This document shows positions 36,951-45,508 of a stretch of DNA of 64,000 nucleotides, piece after piece. Every line of letters starts with the position of its first letter. Within the stretch, counting starts at the first letter, position 1. The stretch comes from Lentilactobacillus senioris DSM 24302 = JCM 17472. Lineage in GTDB: Bacteria > Bacillota > Bacilli > Lactobacillales > Lactobacillaceae. The position numbers and the translations under genes are program-made. The notes below the pieces were generated by a model. That model saw only the letters and a program-made list of their open reading frames with translations. It did no database searches and had not been told where the DNA came from. Where the stretch lies: NCBI RefSeq assembly GCF_001436555.1, contig NZ_AYZR01000008.1:1-64000 (forward strand). The letters run 5' to 3'.

Positions 36951-37030
36951 AATTTGCAAATTTAAATCCTAAAATTAACACTGATTTGTGCTATGATTTC
37001 AATAAATACCGATGAAGCGAGGAAAAAGCC

Positions 37031-38446
37031 ATGCTACAAATTTTTAACACCCTAACCCGGCAAAAAGAACCGTTTAACCCACTCAATCCCGGAATTGTTA
37101 ATATGTATGTTTGTGGACCCACAGTCTACAACTATATTCACATGGGTAACGCTAGAAGTGTCATCGCTTTTGATACCATTCGGCGTTACTTAGAATACCG
37201 GGGTTATCAAGTTAATTACGTTTCTAACTTTACCGATGTTGATGACAAAATGATTAAGGCTGCTGAAGAAAACCATACAACCGTCGAAGCCATTGCTGAT
37301 AAGTATATCGCTGCTTTTTATGAGGATACTAAGGCTCTTAACATTCAACCAGCCACTAAAAATCCTCGAGCTACTGATAATATTGCTGAAATCATTAGCT
37401 TTGTTTCGGAATTAATCGAAGCTGGATATGCTTATGATGTTGACGGAAATGTTTATTATCGAGTTCGAAAGTTTCCGACCTATGGGGAACTAGCACATAA
37501 GAACATTGATGAGTTAGAAGTGGGAGCAAGTCAACATGTCGACTTAGCTAATGGCGAATTTGCCCAAAAAGAAGATCCCGTTGACTTTGCCCTTTGGAAA
37601 AAGGCTGACGACGGTAAAGTAGCCTGGGATTCTCCTTGGGGCCCTGGACGCCCTGGATGGCACATCGAATGCTCGGTTATGTCTACCCGTTACTTAGGAG
37701 ATACTATTGATATTCATGGTGGTGGTGAAGATCTTATTTTCCCTCATCACGAAAACGAACGAGCCCAAAGTGAGGCTAAGACCCACAAACAATTCGTAAA
37801 ATATTGGATGCATAACGGCTTTGTAACCGTTGGGGATGATAACGAAAAGATGAGTAAGTCACTAGGCAACTTTGTTACGGTTCATGACCTATTAAAGGAA
37901 GTGGACGGTCAAGTAATTCGCTTGCTAATGTCAACTACTCATTATCGTCGGCCAATTCAATACAATAACGCTAGTTTACAAGAAGCCCAAAGTAACTTTA
38001 AAAAGTTACAAACTGCTTTTAACAACGTTACCTATCGGCAAAAAAATGCGGAAGTGGGCAACGACCCTAAGGTGGAACAAGAAGTCCGCCAAATCGTAGC
38101 TGATTTTACAGATGCAATGGATGATGATTTTAATGCTCAAAACGGAATCGCTGCTGTTTATGAATTGGCTAAATTCGCTAATGTATACGCTCAAAATGAA
38201 ATTGTCTTTGCAAACACTTTGCAATTCTTAGCTCAAACCTTAAAAGATCTAACTGCTATTTTTGGGGTGGTATTGAGCGCGGAAACTATTTCGGATGAAG
38301 ATATCGAAGTTTTAATTGCCGAACGAGAATTAGCTAGAAAAAATAAGGATTTCATCAGAAGTGACGAAATTCGTGAAGAACTAAAAGCCCAAGGAATAGT
38401 ATTAGAAGACACTCCTCAGGGGACTCGATTCAGAAAGGAATCATAA
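37031..38446 (+). CDS. cysS: Cysteinyl-tRNA synthetase
   Basis: A 471-residue class I synthetase that charges tRNA-Cys. The HIGH-like motif is IHMGNARS (about 37-44) and KMSKSLGN is at about 275. Zinc ligands are the Cys in YVCGPT, the Cys in WHIECS and the HHENE region. The gene heads a tight group with mrnC (6-base gap), rlmB and rae1, the order conserved in Bacillus (cysS-mrnC-trmH-yacP). Confidence 0.97.
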   Translation: MLQIFNTLTRQKEPFNPLNPGIVNMYVCGPTVYNYIHMGNARSVIAFDTIRRYLEYRGYQVNYVSNFTDVDDKMIKAAEENHTTVEAIADKYIAAFYEDTKALNIQPATKNPRATDNIAEIISFVSELIEAGYAYDVDGNVYYRVRKFPTYGELAHKNIDELEVGASQHVDLANGEFAQKEDPVDFALWKKADDGKVAWDSPWGPGRPGWHIECSVMSTRYLGDTIDIHGGGEDLIFPHHENERAQSEAKTHKQFVKYWMHNGFVTVGDDNEKMSKSLGNFVTVHDLLKEVDGQVIRLLMSTTHYRRPIQYNNASLQEAQSNFKKLQTAFNNVTYRQKNAEVGNDPKVEQEVRQIVADFTDAMDDDFNAQNGIAAVYELAKFANVYAQNEIVFANTLQFLAQTLKDLTAIFGVVLSAETISDEDIEVLIAERELARKNKDFIRSDEIREELKAQGIVLEDTPQGTRFRKES

Positions 38447-38452
38447 AATTAC

Positions 38453-38863
38453 ATGGAGACTTATCAACAACTTAACGGAGTGGCATTAGCGTATATGGGA
38501 GATGCAGCTTATGAAGTCTATATTCGCCAGCATTTAATTGAACAGGGATTAACCAAGCCTACAAAATTACATCATGTGGCTACTAATTATGTTTCAGCTA
38601 AGGCTCAAGCAGCCTTGATTCGGCAAATGGAAGCCGATCAATATTTAACTGAAACTGAGTGGGATTACTTTAAACGTGGTCGTAATGCTAAAAGTTATAC
38701 TCATGCCAAAAATACCGATGTATTAACTTACCGGGTTTCTACTGGTTTTGAAGCCGTGATGGGGTACTTATACCTTAGTGATCAACAAGAACGATTAGCT
38801 GAAATTGCGGCTTGGTGTATACAACAAGTGGAAGGGGGAAATTTACGTCATGAAACCAAATAA
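38453..38863 (+). CDS. mrnC: Mini-ribonuclease III
   Basis: A 136-residue RNase III catalytic domain without the dsRNA-binding domain, which matures 23S rRNA in Bacillus. The catalytic signature is [17 protein letters not shown] (about 10-26), and [16 protein letters not shown] is the family's second block. ATG at 38453 starts 6 bases after cysS. Its 3' end overlaps the rlmB start by 14 bases in another frame. Confidence 0.94.
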   Translation: METYQQLNGVALAYMGDAAYEVYIRQHLIEQGLTKPTKLHHVATNYVSAKAQAALIRQMEADQYLTETEWDYFKRGRNAKSYTHAKNTDVLTYRVSTGFEAVMGYLYLSDQQERLAEIAAWCIQQVEGGNLRHETK

Positions 38864-39617
38864 TGAAGAAGAAAATAATGACTTTGTGATCGGTCGCCAT
38901 CCAGTGGTTGCTGCTTTGCAAGCTAAACAAGAAGCTAACAAACTATTTTTACAAACTGGCATCAACGAGAAAGATCCGGTAATTGCTAACGCTCTAAAGA
39001 TTGCTAACAAGCAACACTTAGTAATTTCACGAGTACCTAAGCAAAAGCTAGATCTAATGACTGACCGACAAAACCATCAGGGAATCGTGTTAGCCGTTGC
39101 AGCCTTTGACTATGCTACAATTGACGATTTATTTGCTAATGCTGAACAAAAAAATGAAGCTCCGTTTTTTATAATTTTAGATAATATTGAAGATCCCCAT
39201 AATTTAGGGTCTATTATTAGAACTGCTGATGCTGCCGGAGTTCACGGAGTGATCATTCCTAAACGGCGGGCAGTCGGATTAACTTCTACAGTGGCTAAGA
39301 CTTCAGCTGGGGCCATAGAACGGGTACCAGTGGCTCGAGTTACTAATTTAACTAACGCAATTAATGAACTTAAGGAGCGGGGAGTCTGGGTATTTGGAAC
39401 TGACATGCATGGGACGGATTACCGTCGTTGGGATGCCAAAGGCGCAGTAGCCCTGATTATTGGAAACGAAGGTAAGGGCATTTCACCATTAGTTAAAAAA
39501 CAAGTAGATGAAATGTTAACCATTCCGATGGTTGGAGATATTCAAAGTTTAAATGCCAGTGTGGCCGCAAGTGTCCTTATCTATCAGGGATACAATGCTA
39601 GACATCCATTGAACTAG
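38850..39617 (+). CDS. rlmB: 23S rRNA (guanosine-2'-O-)-methyltransferase RlmB (TrmH/SpoU family)
   Basis: A 255-residue SPOUT methyltransferase. The N-terminal substrate-binding domain begins [11 protein letters not shown]; the knotted SAM domain (about 95-250) has [31 protein letters not shown] and [21 protein letters not shown] at 38850 follows GGAAGGGGG; the longer in-frame start adds only mrnC-overlapping residues. Target is inferred from similarity to RlmB (G2251). Confidence 0.92.
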   Translation: MKPNNEEENNDFVIGRHPVVAALQAKQEANKLFLQTGINEKDPVIANALKIANKQHLVISRVPKQKLDLMTDRQNHQGIVLAVAAFDYATIDDLFANAEQKNEAPFFIILDNIEDPHNLGSIIRTADAAGVHGVIIPKRRAVGLTSTVAKTSAGAIERVPVARVTNLTNAINELKERGVWVFGTDMHGTDYRRWDAKGAVALIIGNEGKGISPLVKKQVDEMLTIPMVGDIQSLNASVAASVLIYQGYNARHPLN

Positions 39618-39625
39618 GTGAGCTC

Positions 39626-40162
39626 ATGAAAGAGGACCTATTAATTGTCGATGCCTATAATATGATTGGTAACTGGCCAGAATTAAATAAATTAAAGCTT
39701 AGTGGTCGGCTGGAAGAAGCTCGTGATCGACTGCTATTCGTATTGTCTCAGTACAAAAAGTACCGAGATCTTAATATGATCGTAGTATTTGATGCGATGT
39801 ACGTTCCAGGAAATGCTAAAAGTTTTCGGCAATATGATATGGAAATTATTTGGACTAGTAAAGACCAGACTGCTGATAGCTATATCGAGGCTTTAGCGCG
39901 CCAGAAGCAAAGCAGATTCGTTCAAGTAACGGTGGCTACCAGCGATCAAGCTGAGCAGTGGACCGTGTTTTCTGCAGGAGCATTACGAATTCCGGCACGC
40001 GAGTTGTTAGCAGACGTAAAGCGAGCTGAACGAGAAGTTAATCAAGAAGCTAAGGTGATTGCTGATCAAGGTCAGATTTTTCGCCGCTCACCGTTTACTG
40101 CTAACCAATTATTATCTTTAGAAAAATTAAGGGATGAATTGAGCCATAGGGGTCATAAATAA
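39626..40162 (+). CDS. rae1: NYN-domain ribosome-associated endonuclease (YacP)
   Basis: A 178-residue PIN-like NYN nuclease. In Bacillus the same gene (Rae1, formerly YacP) cuts mRNA in the ribosomal A site. Acidic catalytic residues are seen in IVDAYNMIGNW (D8, N11 region), VVFDAMY and TSKDQTADSYIE. The start is ATG at 39626 behind AGGTGAG, 8 bases after rlmB. It is the last gene before the broken sigma factor. Confidence 0.92.
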   Translation: MKEDLLIVDAYNMIGNWPELNKLKLSGRLEEARDRLLFVLSQYKKYRDLNMIVVFDAMYVPGNAKSFRQYDMEIIWTSKDQTADSYIEALARQKQSRFVQVTVATSDQAEQWTVFSAGALRIPARELLADVKRAEREVNQEAKVIADQGQIFRRSPFTANQLLSLEKLRDELSHRGHK

Positions 40163-40222
40163 ATTTATATTTGAAGATGTTAGTAGTTATATTTTGAGGG
40201 TATGAAACTAATGTTCGCTTGT

Positions 40223-40236
40223 TGAAAACGATTTCT
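40223..40236. promoter_or_regulatory. Possible CcpA site before the sigma-factor remnant
   Basis: TGAAAACGATTTCT matches 13 of 14 cre positions. No clear promoter is visible around it, so a role is speculative. Confidence 0.35.
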
Positions 40237-40278
40237 TGAAATAGTCTGAACCTATTCTAATAGAGGAGGGTTTATTTC

Positions 40279-40824
40279 ATGGAACAAAACAACCTTGATT
40301 TAATTAATCGGGCTGCGGCAGGTGACGATTTAGCGATCATGCAATTATTTAATACTTATCTTCCAATCGTAAAGAAGCTACAGTCTGAGTTTTACATCGC
40401 TAATTTTGAGATTGATGATTGGTATCAATAAGCCCAGATTACTTTATTTCATTCCACACGAAAATTTAATCCGGCTAAAAACGTTACATTTGGTAGTTTT
40501 TATAAGCGAAACTTGCACAATCGGGTGATTGATTTAATTCGGGAATCTCAAGCTAAAAAACGAATCCCTAAATCTGAATTACGCTCGATTGAGGCTAGAG
40601 AACAATATTATGTAGAAACGATCCAAGACCATCAAGAGCTTATGCCCGACTTAAGAGTCCTACTAGGGGAATCCATTACTGAATCATTTAGTAAATTTTC
40701 TCGATTAGAAAAACAAACTTTTCTTCAGATGTTAGATCGTCAAGGATCATCACAACAATTTTCAGCTGCTGCAAGGAACGCCTTCGACAGGTGTCGGAAA
40801 AAATTTTACGATACTGTTGATTGA
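40279..40824 (+). pseudogene. sigH: SigH/ComX-like sigma-70 factor, interrupted by in-frame TAA
   Basis: An AGAGGAGGG ribosome site precedes ATG 40279. The frame reads 50 codons (start MEQNNLDLINRAAAGDDLAIMQLFN, here shortened in thought to the first block), then TAA at 40429-40431, then continues open in the same frame to 40824. The part after the stop (AQITLFHSTRKFNP..., FSRLEKQTFLQML) is the rest of a sigma-70 region 2 to region 4 protein. Undamaged length would be about 181 residues, normal for lactobacillus SigH/ComX. Position between rae1 and rpmG is the conserved sigH site. The stop splits region 2.2, where homologues read W-x-Q-E; a GAA to TAA change would explain it. A sequencing error is possible. 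Confidence 0.85.
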
Positions 40825-40876
40825 CTGAAATTAAGATCAATGTTAGTATGAACTGTGATTGTCAGGAGGAAGTTAA

Positions 40877-41026
40877 ATGGCCTACAAAAAAGTAGCGTTA
40901 GCTTGTTCGGTTTGCGGGTCTAGAAATTATACAATTCCTGCAAATCCGAATCGAACTAACCGTTTAGAAATTAAAAAATTCTGTAAGTATTGTGGTCAAC
41001 ATACGTTGCACCGCGAAACCAAGTAA
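40877..41026 (+). CDS. rpmG: 50S ribosomal protein L33
   Basis: A 49-residue ribosomal protein reading [14 protein letters not shown]...[15 protein letters not shown]. Two CxxC pairs make this the zinc-binding form. AGGAGG precedes ATG 40877. Its place between the sigma factor and secE is conserved in lactobacilli. secE follows after 22 bases. Confidence 0.95.
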   Translation: MAYKKVALACSVCGSRNYTIPANPNRTNRLEIKKFCKYCGQHTLHRETK

Positions 41027-41048
41027 TCTTGCCGGGGAGGAAAAAACG

Positions 41049-41225
41049 ATGAAATTCATTAACTTTTTAAAGAGCGTCGTTCAAGAAATGAAAGAAGTTA
41101 CCTGGCCTAATGCCCAAGAAACTAGAAGAGATACGTCAACCGTTGTTGGCACTTCAATTTTGATGGCAATTTTCTTAGGCTGCATTGATTGGTTCTTTCA
41201 ATGGGCTTTGCAATTATTTGCATAG
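41049..41225 (+). CDS. secE: Preprotein translocase subunit SecE
   Basis: A 58-residue, single-span SecE. The amphipathic helix FLKSVVQEMKEVTWPNAQE precedes one membrane helix (about 33-55). WPNAQETRRDTSTVV is the family hallmark. ATG 41049 has GGAGG upstream; longer in-frame starts run into rpmG. nusG follows after 93 bases containing a promoter-like sequence and a terminator-like hairpin. Confidence 0.95.
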   Translation: MKFINFLKSVVQEMKEVTWPNAQETRRDTSTVVGTSILMAIFLGCIDWFFQWALQLFA

Positions 41226-41268
41226 TCACTACCCGAATAGTTTGGTATACTAATACTGAAGCACAAGC

Positions 41269-41296
41269 AAAACCTGTTAAACAACAGGTTTTTTTG
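41269..41296 (+). terminator. Terminator/attenuator between secE and nusG
   Basis: AAACCTGTT (41270-41278) pairs with AACAGGTTT (41283-41291), followed by T's. A TGG-extended -10 (TATACT, 41246-41251) lies just upstream, so this hairpin may attenuate a short nusG leader transcript. Confidence 0.8.
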
Positions 41297-41318
41297 TTGG
41301 ATTAAAAAGGAGAATATG

Positions 41319-41870
41319 ATGGTCGAATCAGCTGAAAAGAAATGGTACGTATTACATACGTATTCTGGATACGAAAACAAAGTTAAAATGAATTTGGATA
41401 GCAGAAAGCAATCCATGGGAATGGAAGATAACATTTTTAGAGTCGTTGTTCCAGAACAAGAAGAACACGAAACTACTAAAAGTGGTGAAGACAAAGTTAA
41501 AATGGATAAAACTTTCCCTGGCTATGTGTTAGTTGAAATGGTCATGACGGATCAAGCATGGTATATTGTGCGAAACACTCCAGGGGTTACCGGATTCGTG
41601 GGTTCCCATGGTCAAGGTAGTAAACCCACACCATTGTTGCCAGAAGAAATTGATCATGTATTGAAGATGATCGGTATGAATGCTCGTCACGAACAATTAG
41701 ACGTCGAAGTGGGCGATTCTGTTGAAATTGTGGACGGTGCCTTCGCAGGTTTAACTGGTAAGATTACCGAAATTGACAACGAAAAGATGCGTTTGAAGGT
41801 TAATATTGATATGTTTGGTCGGGAAACTAGTACTGAACTTAAATTTGACCAAATCGATCCAATTGTTTAG
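41319..41870 (+). CDS. nusG: Transcription termination/antitermination protein NusG
   Basis: A 183-residue elongation factor. The NGN domain starts KKWYVLHTYSGYENKVK and ends at the PGYVLVEM/TPGVTGFVG blocks (to about 115); the KOW domain holds VEIVDGAFAGLTGKI (about 130-145). Two adjacent ATGs are possible; the second (41319) has the better 6-base spacing from AAGGAG. It lies before the L11-L1 operon, as usual. Confidence 0.96.
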   Translation: MVESAEKKWYVLHTYSGYENKVKMNLDSRKQSMGMEDNIFRVVVPEQEEHETTKSGEDKVKMDKTFPGYVLVEMVMTDQAWYIVRNTPGVTGFVGSHGQGSKPTPLLPEEIDHVLKMIGMNARHEQLDVEVGDSVEIVDGAFAGLTGKITEIDNEKMRLKVNIDMFGRETSTELKFDQIDPIV

Positions 41871-41887
41871 AAAATTTTGGGAAGTAA

Positions 41888-41916
41888 TTGTCGCTAAGAA
41901 AAAGTTGTGGTATAAT
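41888..41916 (+). promoter_or_regulatory. Promoter of rplK-rplA
   Basis: TTGTCG (41888-41893), 17 bases, TATAAT (41911-41916), with TG one base before the -10 (TGTGGTATAAT). Confidence 0.88.
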
Positions 41917-41945
41917 CATGTGGTATGTTTCTACATACTGATAAA

Positions 41946-41978
41946 CGTGGGAGGAGAAATCTAATCTCCACTTACCAC
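41946..41978 (+). promoter_or_regulatory. L1-site-like hairpin in the rplK leader
   Basis: CGTGGGAGGAGA pairs through GGAGA/TCTCC and GTGG/CCAC with a side bulge. The CGTGGGAG...ACCAC layout recurs before rplA. It resembles the L1-binding stem of 23S rRNA and is a plausible autoregulatory site for L1. Confidence 0.6.
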
Positions 41979-42003
41979 ACACGGACTTAAGGAGGTATGT
42001 CTC

Positions 42004-42429
42004 GTGGCTAAAAAAGTAGCTAATATTGTTAAATTGCAAATCCCTGCGGGCAAAGCAACACCTGCCCCTCCAGTTGGTCCTGCTTTAGGTCAAGCAGGTA
42101 TCAACATCATGGGCTTCACTAAGGATTTCAATGCACGGACTGCTGATCAAGCAGGTATGATCATTCCAGTTGTTATTACTGTGTATGAAGATCGTTCATT
42201 TGATTTCATTACTAAGACCCCACCTGCTGCTGTTTTGCTCAAAAAGGCTGCTGGTGTTGAACATGGTTCCGGCGAACCTAACACTAACAAGGTTGCAACT
42301 GTAACCAAGGATCAAGTTAAGCAAATCGCTGAAACTAAAATGCCAGACCTTAACGCTGCTGACGTTGAAGCAGCTATGCGCATGGTCGAAGGTACTGCAC
42401 GGAGCATGGGCTTCGTAGTTGAAGACTAA
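42004..42429 (+). CDS. rplK: 50S ribosomal protein L11
   Basis: A 141-residue ribosomal protein of the GTPase-associated centre. It starts [35 protein letters not shown], the L11 signature, and ends [12 protein letters not shown] at 42004 follows AAGGAGG. The leader of about 80 bases carries an L1-like hairpin. rplA follows after 94 bases. Confidence 0.98.
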   Translation: MAKKVANIVKLQIPAGKATPAPPVGPALGQAGINIMGFTKDFNARTADQAGMIIPVVITVYEDRSFDFITKTPPAAVLLKKAAGVEHGSGEPNTNKVATVTKDQVKQIAETKMPDLNAADVEAAMRMVEGTARSMGFVVED

Positions 42430-42446
42430 TTTAAGTTAGTCTTTTG
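42423..42446 (+). terminator. Weak attenuator hairpin at the end of rplK
   Basis: AGACTAA (42423-42429) pairs with TTAGTCT (42436-42442), then TTTT. It includes the rplK stop codon and probably terminates only partly. Confidence 0.45.
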
Positions 42447-42474
42447 GTAGCTTTGATGCGTAGCTGACGCGTCG

Positions 42475-42503
42475 CGTGGGAGGTTGAACCCGTTATAACC
42501 ACA
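42475..42503 (+). promoter_or_regulatory. L1-site-like hairpin before rplA
   Basis: CGTGGGAGGTT and AACCAC form a stem with an internal GGA bulge, the same layout as at 41946. It ends 11 bases before the AAGGAGG of rplA, well placed to block translation when bound by L1. Confidence 0.6.
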
Positions 42504-42523
42504 TTGCAAGGAGGAAAACACAC

Positions 42524-43216
42524 ATGGCTCGTAAAAGAGGAAAACAATATCAAGATGCCTTAAAGCAAGTAGACCAAGATAAAGCATACGCCGTAAACGA
42601 CGCTGTTGAATTGGTTAAAAACATCGACTTTGCTAAGTTTGATGATACTGTAAGCATCGTATTTAATTTAAACGTTGATACTAAACAAGCAGACCAACAA
42701 CTTCGGGGGGCAGTTGTCCTACCTAACGGTACTGGTAAAGACCAAACCGTTGTTGTATTTGCAAAGGGTGACAAGGCTAAAGAAGCCGAAGAAGCCGGTG
42801 CAGATTTCGTTGGTGAAACTGACTTAGTTGAAAAAATTCAAGATGGCTGGTTAGACTTTGATGTCGCTATTGCTACTCCTGATATGATGGCTCAAGTAGG
42901 TCGTTTAGGTCGAGTATTGGGACCTAAAGGCTTAATGCCAAACCCTAAGACTGGTACTGTTACCATGGACGTTGCTAAGGCAGTGTCTGACTCAAAAGCT
43001 GGTAAGGTTACTTACCGGACTGACCGTGATGGTAACGTAGCAGTTCCTGTTGGTAAGGTTTCATTTGATGCCGATAAATTAGCTGGCAACATTAAGACAA
43101 TTGCTGACGTAATTGTTCGTGCCCGTCCAGCTGCTGTTCGTGGTACTTACGTAAAGAACGTTTCAATTTCATCTACCTTTGGCCCTGGTGTTGAAGTGGA
43201 TATTGAATCAATCTAG
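42524..43216 (+). CDS. rplA: 50S ribosomal protein L1
   Basis: A 230-residue L1-stalk protein. [14 protein letters not shown] (about 145-158) is the family hallmark, with [24 protein letters not shown] at the C terminus. AAGGAGG precedes the ATG. L1 is also a translational repressor of its own operon in many bacteria, which fits the two repeated CGTGGGAG leaders in this locus. Confidence 0.98.
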   Translation: MARKRGKQYQDALKQVDQDKAYAVNDAVELVKNIDFAKFDDTVSIVFNLNVDTKQADQQLRGAVVLPNGTGKDQTVVVFAKGDKAKEAEEAGADFVGETDLVEKIQDGWLDFDVAIATPDMMAQVGRLGRVLGPKGLMPNPKTGTVTMDVAKAVSDSKAGKVTYRTDRDGNVAVPVGKVSFDADKLAGNIKTIADVIVRARPAAVRGTYVKNVSISSTFGPGVEVDIESI

Positions 43217-43255
43217 TTTGTACTAGTTGGAATTAAATTCCGAAAAATCCCTATG

Positions 43256-43284
43256 TTGACGATCTTTTGCCAATATGGTAAAAT
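43256..43284 (+). promoter_or_regulatory. Promoter of rplJ-rplL
   Basis: TTGACG (43256-43261), 17 bases, TAAAAT (43279-43284). Confidence 0.87.
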
Positions 43285-43297
43285 CATCTTTGTTATA

Positions 43298-43390
43298 TTT
43301 CTGCCTAAGACTCAGGTGGCGTAAGCCTTAATATCCTGCCGAGGAAAGTTTCTTTTCCTATGTCTACGGTGGCATAGGGATTTTTTATTA
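43298..43390 (+). promoter_or_regulatory. L10 (rplJL) ribosomal protein leader with attenuator
   Basis: The region from TGCCTAAGACTCAGGTGG through CCTGCCGAGGAAAG matches the layout of the L10 leader of Gram-positive bacteria, which binds the L10(L12)4 complex. Its terminator is CCTATG (43357-43362)/CATAGG (43373-43378) followed by TTTTTT; the GAGGAAAG...CTTTTCCT stem is the competing antiterminator. Confidence 0.88.
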
Positions 43391-43422
43391 AATCCCAACG
43401 AAAATTTTGGGAGGTGAATTTC

Positions 43423-43935
43423 GTGAGTGAACAAGCTATTGCTGTTAAAGCAAAACAAGTTGAAGAAATTGCAGATCAATTAAAGAATGCATCTTCTGTT
43501 GTAGTTGTTGATTACCGTGGCTTAACCGTTGCTGAAGTAACTGATTTACGGAAGCAATTGCGTGATGCTGGTGTTAGCATGCAAGTTATCAAGAACAAGA
43601 TCTTGATGCGGGCCGCTGAAAAGGCTGGTTTTGATGGTTTGAAGGATACCTTTGTTGGTCCTACTGCCGTTGCTTTTGGTTCTGAAGATCCAATTGCCGC
43701 TGCTAAGATTTTGCATAACTTTGCAAAAACTGCTGAAGCACTTGAACTTAAGGGTGGTATCATCGACGGCGAAGTTGCTTCTGTTGAAGAAATCTCAACA
43801 TACGCTACTTTACCAAGTCGCGAAGAACTATTGTCTACCTTGGCAAATATTCTTCAAGCACCTGTACGTAACGTTGCATACGCCGTTAAGGCAATTGCAG
43901 AAAAGAAAGAATCTGACGATGGCGACGCTGCCTAG
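43423..43935 (+). CDS. rplJ: 50S ribosomal protein L10
   Basis: A 170-residue stalk-base protein that anchors L7/L12 dimers through its C-terminal helix. The N-terminal block [23 protein letters not shown] is typical. GTG at 43423 is chosen because TTTTGGGAGG ends right before the in-frame GTG at 43414, making the latter part of the ribosome site. rplL follows after 39 bases. Confidence 0.97.
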   Translation: MSEQAIAVKAKQVEEIADQLKNASSVVVVDYRGLTVAEVTDLRKQLRDAGVSMQVIKNKILMRAAEKAGFDGLKDTFVGPTAVAFGSEDPIAAAKILHNFAKTAEALELKGGIIDGEVASVEEISTYATLPSREELLSTLANILQAPVRNVAYAVKAIAEKKESDDGDAA

Positions 43936-43974
43936 TCAATACTAAAATTCCAATTATAAGTGGAGGAAAATACA

Positions 43975-44340
43975 ATGGCTTTTGATAAAGACAATATTAT
44001 CGACCAATTAAAAGAAGCTTCAATTACTGACTTAAACGACTTAGTTAGCTCAATCGAAGAAGAATTCGGTGTTTCAGCTGCTGCTCCTGTAGCTGCTGCT
44101 GGTGCTGCTGGTGCCGATGCTGGTGCTAAGGATTCATACGATGTTGAATTAACTGAATCTGGTGACCAAAAAGTTAAGGCTATCAAGGTTGTCCGTGAAA
44201 TCACTGGACTTGGCTTGAAAGACGCTAAGGGTCTTGTTGATGGCGTTCCTTCTGTTATCAAAGAAGGCGTTTCTGAAGACGAAGCTAACGACATCAAGGC
44301 TAAACTTGAAGAAGTTGGTGGCGTAGTTACTCTTAAGTAA
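43975..44340 (+). CDS. rplL: 50S ribosomal protein L7/L12
   Basis: A 121-residue stalk protein: N-terminal dimerisation helices, an Ala/Gly-rich hinge ([17 protein letters not shown], about 35-52) and the C-terminal factor-binding domain ([26 protein letters not shown]). TGGAGG precedes ATG 43975. A strong terminator follows; rpoB is not next. Confidence 0.98.
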   Translation: MAFDKDNIIDQLKEASITDLNDLVSSIEEEFGVSAAAPVAAAGAAGADAGAKDSYDVELTESGDQKVKAIKVVREITGLGLKDAKGLVDGVPSVIKEGVSEDEANDIKAKLEEVGGVVTLK

Positions 44341-44349
44341 TTTCGCTTT

Positions 44350-44387
44350 AAAAAGCTCATTTCCTAATGGAAATGAGCTTTTTTTGT
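44350..44387 (+). terminator. Terminator of rplJ-rplL
   Basis: AAAAGCTCATTTCC pairs with GGAAATGAGCTTTT around TAAT, then T's. Confidence 0.95.
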
Positions 44388-44481
44388 TTTCTTAAATTTT
44401 GGTAGAAAGGTTTGCCATGATGGAGGTTTTAAGGGAAAATGAAAGTATCAAATTATGATTTAGGTAAAGGGGATCGCACTC

Positions 44482-45471
44482 ATGGCAATTTTAGTATTAG
44501 GTGGAGCAGGCTATATTGGTTCACATACTGTAGATAGACTAGTAAATACTGGTAGTGACGTTGTGGTGGTTGATAACTTATCAACTGGCCATCAATCTGC
44601 TGTATCTGAGGGTGCTCGATTTTATGAGGGAGATGTTCGTGACCAGGAATTTATGGAAACTGTTTTTAACGATGAGGCGATTGATGCGGTGATTCATTTT
44701 GCGGCCTTTTCCATTGTTCCAGAATCAATGAAAACTCCCCTGAAATACTTTGATAACAACGTTGGTGGGTTGATTACATTATTAGAAGTAATGAAAAAAC
44801 ATAACGTCGATAAACTTATTTTTTCCTCATCAGCAGCTACATACGGAGAACCTACTAGGGTTCCGATTGAAGAACCCGACCGACAAATGCCAACGAACCC
44901 ATATGGGGAAAGTAAATTAATGATGGAAAAAATCATGCGGTGGTGTGATCAAGCTTATGGTATTAAGTTTGTCGCTCTTCGTTACTTTAACGTTGCTGGG
45001 GCTAAGCCGGATGGTAGTTTGGGTGAAGATCACCACCCAGAAACTCATTTAGTTCCCATTATTTTAGAAGTTGCCGCTGGTAAACGTGATCAGTTGACTA
45101 TTTTCGGAGATGACTACGATACAGATGACGGTACTTGTGTGCGTGATTATGTCCATGTTGAAGATTTAGCCATGGCTCATATTTTAGCGGTGAGTTATTT
45201 GGAAAATGGCAATCCTAGCCGTTCCTTTAACTTAGGATCTTCTACCGGTTTTTCTAACTTACAAATGTTACAAGCCGCTCGAAAAGTTACGGGGCAAGCA
45301 ATTCCGATGGTAATGGGACCTAGACGGGCAGGTGATCCAGGTACCTTAGTGGCAGCTAGTAAAGAAGCTTGCGAAATCTTGAACTGGCAACCAGAGTACG
45401 ATGACGTCGAAAAAATTATTCAAACCGCTTGGAATTGGTACCAACAACATCCAAATGGATATGAAGACTAA
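44482..45471 (+). CDS. galE: UDP-glucose 4-epimerase
   Basis: A 329-residue short-chain dehydrogenase-type epimerase interconverting UDP-glucose and UDP-galactose (Leloir pathway, surface glycans). NAD site [10 protein letters not shown] (7-16), catalytic SSAATYG and YGESK (about 145-149), and the RYFNVAGA block are present. No galK or galT is adjacent, so surface-glycan precursor supply is as likely as galactose catabolism. AAAGGGG precedes the ATG. Confidence 0.95.
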   Translation: MAILVLGGAGYIGSHTVDRLVNTGSDVVVVDNLSTGHQSAVSEGARFYEGDVRDQEFMETVFNDEAIDAVIHFAAFSIVPESMKTPLKYFDNNVGGLITLLEVMKKHNVDKLIFSSSAATYGEPTRVPIEEPDRQMPTNPYGESKLMMEKIMRWCDQAYGIKFVALRYFNVAGAKPDGSLGEDHHPETHLVPIILEVAAGKRDQLTIFGDDYDTDDGTCVRDYVHVEDLAMAHILAVSYLENGNPSRSFNLGSSTGFSNLQMLQAARKVTGQAIPMVMGPRRAGDPGTLVAASKEACEILNWQPEYDDVEKIIQTAWNWYQQHPNGYED

Positions 45472-45508
45472 AAAAACAGTCAGGAAAAATTCCTGACTGT
45501 TTTTTTAG
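45470..45508. terminator. Bidirectional terminator between galE and nrdF
   Basis: AAAAAACAGTCAGGAA pairs with TTCCTGACTGTTTTTT; suits both converging genes. Confidence 0.93.

Noticed and set aside
40429-40431. Recoding (selenocysteine or pyrrolysine) at the sigma-factor stop
   Set aside because: The codon is TAA, which is not used for either residue, and homologues have an ordinary residue there.
44417-44458. 13-codon frame before galE
   Set aside because: Its start has only a poor ribosome site and there is no conserved context; no evidence that it is translated.
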